Source: Corynebacterium kutscheri | Lineage (GTDB): Bacteria; Actinomycetota; Actinomycetes; Mycobacteriales; Mycobacteriaceae | Direction of reading: 5' to 3' | Assembly: GCF_000980835.1 (NCBI RefSeq) | Contig: NZ_CP011312.1 | Coordinates: 806,001-870,000, forward strand | Length of the DNA: 64,000 nucleotides | Shown here: in pieces, positions 58,678-64,000 of the stretch | How the letters are laid out: each line of letters starts with the position of its first letter | Numbering within the stretch: the first letter of the stretch is position 1 | Notes under the pieces: model-generated | What the model was told of the DNA's origin: nothing | Databases searched by the model: none | The model's input: only the letters and a program-made list of their open reading frames with translations | Made by a program: the position numbers and the translations under genes

Positions 58678-60177
58678 ATGTCTATCGCACGTTCGATTGG
58701 AATATCCCTGTCTTTTGTTGGCCTACTAGTAGGGGCTGGTTTTGCTTCTGGCCAAGAAGTAATGCAATATTTTGTATCTTTTGGCAGCAGTGGAATTTGG
58801 GGCATGCTGTTAGCTGGTAGCATTATGGCAGTAGCTGGAACTGTATTTTTGCAGTTGGGAAGCTATTTCCAGGCTAGTGAACACAATGTAGTATTTTCTT
58901 CGGTAGCTCACCCGGTAGTAAGCAAATTCCTCGATTTTTCAGTTGTGGTCACGCTTTTTTCTATTGGTTTTGTTATGTTGGCCGGTGCTGGTAGCAATCT
59001 TGAGCAGCAATGGGGTTTTCCTACCTGGGTGGGATCGGCATTAATGCTGATATTGGTGCTGGCATGTGGCATGTTAGATGTTGATAAGGTTAGCCGAGTT
59101 ATCGGCGGAATTACGCCACTGATTATCATTGCGGTGCTAGTAGTTGGAATTTATTCGCTGCTACATCTACCGGGTAATTTTGGCGAGGTATTCCAGGTAG
59201 CAGAAGCGATGGAATCGCCATTGCCTAATTGGTGGATTTCAGCACTGAATTACTCTGGTTTAGCGCTCATTTTAGCCGTATCAATGTCTCTTGTTATCGG
59301 CGGCGACAATTTAAATCCCCAAGAAGCAGGCCTGGGTGGCTTACTTGGCGGGATTATGTATGCGCTGCTTATGGCTGTAGCCACTTTCTCTTTGCTGGTC
59401 AATATTAATATTGTTGGCAACGCGGATATGCCGTTATTAGCAATAGTTAATGAGATCCATCCGATCTTGGGCATCATTATGGCGATCATTATTTATCTGA
59501 TGATCTTTAATACCGCCATCGGCATGTTTTATGCTCTCGGTCGTAGGCTTTCTGCACGTAAACCAGAAAACTACCGGAAGATTTTCATCATTGGTTGCCT
59601 GGCTGGTTTTGCTATTAGTTTTGCAGGGTTTAAAGTGCTCATGCAGTATGTATATCCAGTGTTAGGGTATATCGGCATTGCGCTTATTATCGTGTTAATG
59701 GCTGCCTGGTTACGTGGATTTAGTCAGATCAAAGAAGAAGCACAGCGTCGAGCCCGAGTTCGAGCACTACTAAGTTTGCGTCTGCGCCCAGATCGTCACT
59801 ACACCGCAGAAAATGCTGAAGAATTGGGGGCAATTATGCAGGAATCCAATCTAGAAGATGAGGAACTTTTCGATACTGCTTTAAATGAAGTTTCTCAAAG
59901 TCTTGATAGTGATGGTGAAGTGCACTTTAGCTTAGACGAGTTTGAATCTGATGAATATCAGGTTGAAGAGTTAACCGATACAACCAGTTTTGTCTCCGAA
60001 GAAGATTTACCTGATGAGGCGTTAGTCGAGGAAGATGAGCAACTCGGTGGAGAAGAAATACATTCTGCGGAATATCATATGACCGACGCGCAAGGCCAAG
60101 TGGTGGAGTTTACTGTCCATGGCGAGCCTGAGCGTGGACAGGTTCCGGTAGCCGATAGTAATAAGGAAAAGTTTTAA
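58678..60177 (+). CDS. YkvI-family membrane protein with long acidic tail
   Basis: A 499-residue integral membrane protein of the YkvI family (APC-superfamily carriers). Residues 1–350 hold about ten membrane segments, beginning with SIGISLSFVGLLVGAGFASGQEVMQYF, where the GAGFASGQE helix break is the family mark. The last 150 residues form a soluble, strongly acidic tail (many D and E; about 385–499), not present in the Bacillus protein. The substrate is not known. AAGGA is 13 bases before the ATG, a little far. It is preceded by a folded leader and followed by strong hairpins. Confidence 0.82.
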   Translation: MSIARSIGISLSFVGLLVGAGFASGQEVMQYFVSFGSSGIWGMLLAGSIMAVAGTVFLQLGSYFQASEHNVVFSSVAHPVVSKFLDFSVVVTLFSIGFVMLAGAGSNLEQQWGFPTWVGSALMLILVLACGMLDVDKVSRVIGGITPLIIIAVLVVGIYSLLHLPGNFGEVFQVAEAMESPLPNWWISALNYSGLALILAVSMSLVIGGDNLNPQEAGLGGLLGGIMYALLMAVATFSLLVNINIVGNADMPLLAIVNEIHPILGIIMAIIIYLMIFNTAIGMFYALGRRLSARKPENYRKIFIIGCLAGFAISFAGFKVLMQYVYPVLGYIGIALIIVLMAAWLRGFSQIKEEAQRRARVRALLSLRLRPDRHYTAENAEELGAIMQESNLEDEELFDTALNEVSQSLDSDGEVHFSLDEFESDEYQVEELTDTTSFVSEEDLPDEALVEEDEQLGGEEIHSAEYHMTDAQGQVVEFTVHGEPERGQVPVADSNKEKF

Positions 60178-60472
60178 TCCTGATAAGAGCTCAATATTAC
60201 CCCTTTAAGTGGTGAGGATTAGCTCACTTTTTATTACGCCCTTACGTACTTGTAAACGCAATTTGGATTGCGTTTTAAGCTGTTGGGGGTATTTTTTACC
60301 GGATTTTTGTTAAAAAATACCCCTGAATATAGAACTACAAGATTTGTACTTATCCACCCGTTTTCAGTTAATAAATAGTTGAAAACGGCCACTTTTACAC
60401 AAACTGAGGTACCTTTGTAATGTTGGCATGTAACGGTACCGATATGTTATCAGTATCGCATGCTAGCGCATG
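60178..60472. other. Region of dense hairpins after the YkvI-family gene
   Basis: Three separate dyads follow one another. AAACGCAAT/ATTGCGTTT is at 60254–60275 with a TTGG loop. GGGGTATTTTTTA/TAAAAAATACCCC is at 60286–60323. CCGTTTTCA/TGAAAACGG is at 60358–60388. The first two can end the YkvI message. A GGTACC copy at 60408 and another at 60435 bracket what may be the promoter of the next operon. No gene is visible. Confidence 0.6.
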
Positions 60473-60650
60473 AGTGCTCTGGTGCATTGATCAGCCTAGA
60501 GAGAATTCGGTGAAAATCCGAAGCGGTCCCGCCACTGTTAAAAGGAAGCATACGCACAAGAAAGTGATCATAAGCCACTGGCTTTAATTAAGCTGGGAAG
60601 GCAGTGGGTATGTGTTTGACCTTTAAAGCCAGGAGAACTGCTGGAGCACT
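60473..60650 (+). promoter_or_regulatory. Cobalamin riboswitch before the Opp/Nik-type operon
   Basis: All parts of a B12 element can be read. The closing stem P1 is AGTGCTC (60473–60479) with GAGCACT (60644–60650). Between them come GGTGCA (60481), GAATTCGGTGAAAATCCG (60503), GGTCCCGCCACTGTTA (60525), GCCACTGGC (60574), GCTGGGAAGGCAGTG (60592) and AGCCAGGAGAACTGCTGG (60627). About 150 bases downstream is a strong terminator hairpin, so this riboswitch probably works by stopping transcription when cobalamin is bound. Confidence 0.93.
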
Positions 60651-60798
60651 ATCGAGATCTTAGGATAAGAGTTTGTCTTGGGGATCGACTTTTTATCGCT
60701 TAGTGGTGCGTGGAAACACTATTAAGTAGATGATTAGACGGTGCTATCTTCAGCAAGACAGCTTGTGTACGTGGTGGTTCTTTCTAATGATGCTCGAC

Positions 60799-60845
60799 AA
60801 AATGCGCGGCACTGGAGCAAGGGGAGTGCCTGCGCATTTTTCTTT
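60799..60845 (+). terminator. Attenuator hairpin between riboswitch and transporter genes
   Basis: AAAATGCGCGGCACT (60799–60813) pairs with AGTGCCTGCGCATTTT (60825–60840), with one bulged T, and TCTTT follows. It lies between the cobalamin riboswitch and the start of the binding-protein gene, so it must be passed to express the operon. The arm arrangement suggests transcription attenuation. Confidence 0.82.
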
Positions 60846-60879
60846 GCCCAGTTCACATTTTGAACTAGTGGGAGAAAAA

Positions 60880-62418
60880 ATGAAGAAGTCAATGAAGGCT
60901 ATCACCGCAGTTGTTATAAGTGCTGCGGTAGCGCTGAGCGCTTGCAGTGTCGAAGACGTCAGCTCAAATAGTGATGGCAAACACCTTAATCTAGAGCTTG
61001 TTTATCATGCGAACACCGAAGATCCACACTTGGTAGCTTATCCTTTTTTCTTAAATTCGGGTGCCTTAGAAACTTTGGTGGCTGTTAACCCAGATACTAA
61101 AGAAATTGAACCAAAGCTAGCTACTTCCTGGGAAAGCGAAGATGCACAACATTGGACTTTTCAAATCCGGGAAAATGTAACTTTTCATAATGGCACCGCA
61201 TTGGATGCCGAGGTAGTTAAAGCAAATATTGAGTCTGCTATTGCCGCTAATCCAGCATTAGCTAAAACTCTTAATATTGAGTCAATGACTGCCCAGGGGC
61301 ACAAACTAGAGATCACCACAACTACTCAGTATGCTTCGTTACCATCGCAATTTGCTCATTACAATGCGGTGATAGTTGATCCTAATGCTAATGAAAGCTA
61401 CCCAGTGGGTACCGGAGCGTTTAAGTTCACGAGTTTTTCAACGACTGGTGATTCCGAATTAGTGCGTTTCGAGGACTACTGGGATGGCATTGCACGACTA
61501 GATTCAGTCACCCTGAGCGCGAATGAGGATGTGAATTCCCGGCTATTAGCATTACAGTCCGGTCAGGTAGATATTGCGCATCGGTTAAGTCTGGAAAATA
61601 TTGATTCATTGCGCAACATTGCCGGTATTGAGGTCGAAACCGTCCCTGGAACTCGTACCTATGACTTAATGTATAACCTAGCTGGTAGTACTAATGGGGA
61701 ACTTTTTAATAAACTTGAGTTCCGCAAAGGCATTGATGCTTTACTTGATCGCGAATCTATGGTTAATACCATTTTGAAGGGCAATGGCGAGATTGGAACC
61801 AGCCCTATGCCGGAAGGATTCCCAGTAACTCCAGATGTTGTAAAGCCTGTTTATGGAGAATCTGAGGCGCGTGCTTTCTTTGAAGCCGCAGGGGTGAGTT
61901 TTGATAATGGCGTAGCCATGTATAAAGGACAGCCACTTCATCTCAAGATTGCTACTTATAATTCTCGTCCAGAGTTGCCACAAATCGCCCAAACAATCCA
62001 GGATGCAGCTAAAAATCTTGGTATGAGTATGGAGATCGTTCTATCGGAAAATATTGATGAATACTTAGCTGCTGGTGATTGGGACATCGCAACGTATTCG
62101 ATGTCCACGCTTACCCGCGGTGATGGTTCTTATTTTGTGAACTCTTCTTACTTGCCAGACGGTGCCCTTAATTACGGCAAAGTCAATGATCCAGCTTTGA
62201 CCGCTATGATTGAGCAGTTCAATGCCACTATTGATCCTGAGCAACGTATTCAGCGTATGCGAGATATTGCCGCCTATATCCGCGATAACGTATTAGGCTC
62301 TTATGTGCTGTTTATTAACGAATCGGCCGGTTTTAAAAACACTGTGCGCGGTTGGGTAACTCCTAGTAACGATCTTGAGTTTGCAATGGTGACCAAGGAT
62401 TTGGACGTTGAATCCTAA
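60880..62418 (+). CDS. Peptide/nickel-type binding lipoprotein
   Basis: A 512-residue family 5 (SBP_bac_5) solute-binding lipoprotein. Its lipobox LSAC is at about residues 19–22 of the ATG start at 60880. That start has GGGAG upstream; an in-frame extension to 60730 would cross the attenuator and is not a real N terminus. The mature protein has NPDTKEIEPKLATSWE, WTFQIRENVTFHNG and FKFTSFSTTGDSELVRFEDYWDG, the last near the usual signature. Family members bind peptides, nickel or heme. Control by a cobalamin riboswitch suggests cobalt or a corrinoid precursor. Confidence 0.88.
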   Translation: MKKSMKAITAVVISAAVALSACSVEDVSSNSDGKHLNLELVYHANTEDPHLVAYPFFLNSGALETLVAVNPDTKEIEPKLATSWESEDAQHWTFQIRENVTFHNGTALDAEVVKANIESAIAANPALAKTLNIESMTAQGHKLEITTTTQYASLPSQFAHYNAVIVDPNANESYPVGTGAFKFTSFSTTGDSELVRFEDYWDGIARLDSVTLSANEDVNSRLLALQSGQVDIAHRLSLENIDSLRNIAGIEVETVPGTRTYDLMYNLAGSTNGELFNKLEFRKGIDALLDRESMVNTILKGNGEIGTSPMPEGFPVTPDVVKPVYGESEARAFFEAAGVSFDNGVAMYKGQPLHLKIATYNSRPELPQIAQTIQDAAKNLGMSMEIVLSENIDEYLAAGDWDIATYSMSTLTRGDGSYFVNSSYLPDGALNYGKVNDPALTAMIEQFNATIDPEQRIQRMRDIAAYIRDNVLGSYVLFINESAGFKNTVRGWVTPSNDLEFAMVTKDLDVES

Positions 62419-63349
62419 ATTATCAAGCGTTGCAACACGCTGTGGTGGAATCCTTTTTAATTTATGGATTCTCACTATTGCTAGTTTCGGTATAGTTTAT
62501 CTTGCCCCTGGTGATCCAGTATTAAAGCTTTTGCGGATTGATGAAGTGGCAGTGACTCAGGAAGAGATTGCTGCACTTCGAGAAGAACTTGGCTTTAATG
62601 ACAATATCTTGATCCAGTATGCCCGCTATCTTGGTGGACTGTTGCAAGGCGATTTAGGTACTTCGGCAATTACTTCAAAACCGGTAATTACCGAACTTAC
62701 ACAAGCGTTGCCGGCAACATTTATACTTTCGATAGTTTCTCTGGCAGTGACTATCTTAGTGGTGCTTTTTTCTGGCACTGTAGCTGCATTATTTCGCCGT
62801 CGCTTGCCTGACAAAATTATTATGGCTGGCTGCTATCTTGGTTCGGCAATGCCAACCTTTTGGTTAGCACTAGTTCTTATCAACCTATTTGCTGTGAAGT
62901 GGGGAATTCTACCTGCATCAGGATGGAAGGGCGGCAAAGGATTATGGCTGCCGGTAATTTGCTTAGTAGTAGCAATTGCACCACCTTTTATTAAGATTTT
63001 TCGTAATCGGTTTGTGGAAATTTCCGATATGGGTTTTATTCGTTCTGCGCGTACTCGTGGAGTAAGTGAGCGACTGATTATTGCAAAACATATTACTCGT
63101 GGCTCACTTATCCCTGTGATTACCATGTTGGCAGTAAGTTTTGGCAGCCTGCTCTCTGGTTCTATCGTGGTAGAAATTGTCTTCTCTCTACCTGGGGTAG
63201 GCATGCTAACTATGGATGCGATTACTAATCGCGACTATGCGGTTATCCGTGGTGTGATTTTGTTAGTAGGTATCGCCATTGTACTGATTATGCAGCTTAG
63301 TGATTTACTTTGCCGACTAGTGGATCCTAGTTTGCGGAGGCAAGCATGA
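62408..63349 (+). CDS. Dpp/Nik-type ABC permease, first subunit
   Basis: A 313-residue permease of the DppB/NikB type with six predicted segments. The signature loop is near DMGFIRSARTRGVSERLIIAKHITRGSLIPVIT (about residues 209–240), the EAA-type coupling helix. The start is TTG at 62408, which overlaps the end of the binding-protein gene by 11 bases; no better ATG or GTG is nearby in this frame. The stop overlaps the next start (ATGA). Confidence 0.9.
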   Translation: MNPKLSSVATRCGGILFNLWILTIASFGIVYLAPGDPVLKLLRIDEVAVTQEEIAALREELGFNDNILIQYARYLGGLLQGDLGTSAITSKPVITELTQALPATFILSIVSLAVTILVVLFSGTVAALFRRRLPDKIIMAGCYLGSAMPTFWLALVLINLFAVKWGILPASGWKGGKGLWLPVICLVVAIAPPFIKIFRNRFVEISDMGFIRSARTRGVSERLIIAKHITRGSLIPVITMLAVSFGSLLSGSIVVEIVFSLPGVGMLTMDAITNRDYAVIRGVILLVGIAIVLIMQLSDLLCRLVDPSLRRQA

Positions 63350-64000
63350 AAAAAGTATTGATTATTTTTGTCTTGTTATTGCTATTGTGCTTGGGACCAT
63401 TTCTTGCGCCACAGGATCCCTATACAGTTGATCTTTCTCATGCGTTGCAGGGATCATCAACAAGCAATTGGCTAGGTACTGATAATTTAGGTCGTGATGT
63501 TTTATCCCGACTGCTTACTGGTGCGCCCACCACGGTCGGATTATCAATGGTGGCACTGCTTTTCTCCACTATGGTTGGGGTTCCTATTGGTATGTATGCC
63601 GGTATTGGTTCGAAGGGACGCGATTGGACCTTAATGCGGGTCACTGATACTTTTCTGTCGTTCCCGGAGTATGTAATTGCCATTGTCATTACTGGCATCA
63701 TGGGACCTGGTGTATTAAATCTGATTTTTGCCATTGTGGTAGTTAAATGGGTTGGTTATGCGCGATTGGCGCGCTCGATTGTGATGGAAGAAAAGCATAA
63801 AGATTATGTGATTTCGGCGCGGATTTCTGGTGCTAGTAGCACGCGTATTGTGCGCGAACATTTACTTGTGCATATTGCTGGGTCGGTGCTTGCGTTAGCT
63901 ACTTTGGATATGGGCAAGATTGTGCTGTTAGTAGCTTCACTGAGCTTTTTGGGGTTAGGAGTTCCTCAACCATCGCCAGAATGGGGCGCGATGCTTAGCG
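63346..64000 (+). CDS. Dpp/Nik-type ABC permease, second subunit, 5' part
   Basis: The first 218 codons of a DppC/NikC-type permease. The N-terminal hydrophobic segment is followed by NWLGTDNLGRDVLSRLLTGAPTT, the family's typical start of domain 2. The coupling loop is KDYVISARISGASSTRIVREHLLVH (about residues 160–185), and the end visible here is LSFLGLGVPQPSPEWGAMLS. The gene continues past the right edge. The ATPase genes expected to complete the importer would lie further right. Confidence 0.93.
   Translation, partial: MKKVLIIFVLLLLLCLGPFLAPQDPYTVDLSHALQGSSTSNWLGTDNLGRDVLSRLLTGAPTTVGLSMVALLFSTMVGVPIGMYAGIGSKGRDWTLMRVTDTFLSFPEYVIAIVITGIMGPGVLNLIFAIVVVKWVGYARLARSIVMEEKHKDYVISARISGASSTRIVREHLLVHIAGSVLALATLDMGKIVLLVASLSFLGLGVPQPSPEWGAMLS

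Noticed and set aside
58493..58729. 78-codon frame in the leader of the YkvI-family gene
   Set aside because: It overlaps the start of that gene in another frame, has no ribosome binding site and lies over the hairpins.
60730..60879. In-frame 50-codon extension of the binding lipoprotein
   Set aside because: It crosses the attenuator hairpin, has no ribosome binding site, and the signal peptide begins at the ATG at 60880.

Overview
The window is a piece of a Corynebacterium chromosome with a low G+C content for the genus. The markers that show this are an AceE-type pyruvate dehydrogenase, the GlnA2–GlnE pair, a DtxR-box-preceded heme oxygenase almost identical in layout to HmuO of C. diphtheriae, a secreted corynomycolyltransferase, the GlgE–GlgB glucan pathway, and a conserved actinobacterial block (electron transfer flavoprotein, cysteine desulfurase, MnmA, MetE-like protein, LigA, GatCA, PfkA–GatB). 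The species is an inference; the diphtheriae/kutscheri side of the genus fits best. No prophage, complete insertion sequence or CRISPR array is visible.

Layout. 1–9.4 kb: 5' part of aceE, a DUF3052 gene, tRNA-Val, cobD, a leftward trio (HAD phosphatase, low-molecular-weight tyrosine phosphatase, SURF1), a rightward overlapping operon (CobC-like aminotransferase, Nif3-like protein, zinc-ribbon coiled coil, RNase H/phosphatase fusion) and the RNase P RNA. 9.4–17.6 kb: a galactokinase homologue with degraded catalytic motifs, a small acidic protein, a CYTH protein, glnA2–glnE and hmuO. 17.8–23.4 kb: a small protein, an MFS carrier, thrC, a 51-codon gene translationally coupled to a NUDIX hydrolase, and a sodium/proton antiporter-like carrier. 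23.4–33.9 kb: glgE–glgB leftward, then ABC ATPase, NUDIX, methyltransferase, EtfB, EtfA and cysteine desulfurase rightward. 33.9–44.9 kb: mycolyltransferase, spermidine-synthase-like enzyme, mnmA, MetE-like protein, exonuclease, ligA, ACT protein, an orphan helix-turn-helix gene and gatCA. 45–54.2 kb: an accessory-looking stretch with a cobalamin riboswitch and BtuCDF-type importer, GNAT, drug efflux MFS, alcohol dehydrogenase, a Pro/Thr-rich surface protein beside a sortase, a siderophore-interacting flavoprotein and a small membrane protein. 54.3–64 kb: MFS, pfkA, gatB, a YkvI-family membrane protein behind a folded leader, and a second cobalamin riboswitch with an attenuator in front of an Opp/Dpp/Nik-type ABC importer that runs off the end.

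How it fits together. Cobalamin is a recurring theme: CobD and possibly the CobC-like enzyme act in nucleotide-loop assembly, one riboswitch controls a BtuCDF-like importer, and a second controls a peptide/nickel-type importer that may bring in cobalt or a corrinoid precursor. Iron and heme appear in hmuO and the siderophore-interacting protein. Nitrogen control appears in glnA2–glnE. Cell-envelope functions appear in the mycolyltransferase and the sortase with its likely partner. The most interesting items are the riboswitch-driven Opp/Nik-type operon, the unexplained folded leader before the YkvI gene, the sortase with a variant sorting signal next door, the inactive-looking galactokinase, and the hairpin that contains the cobD start codon.
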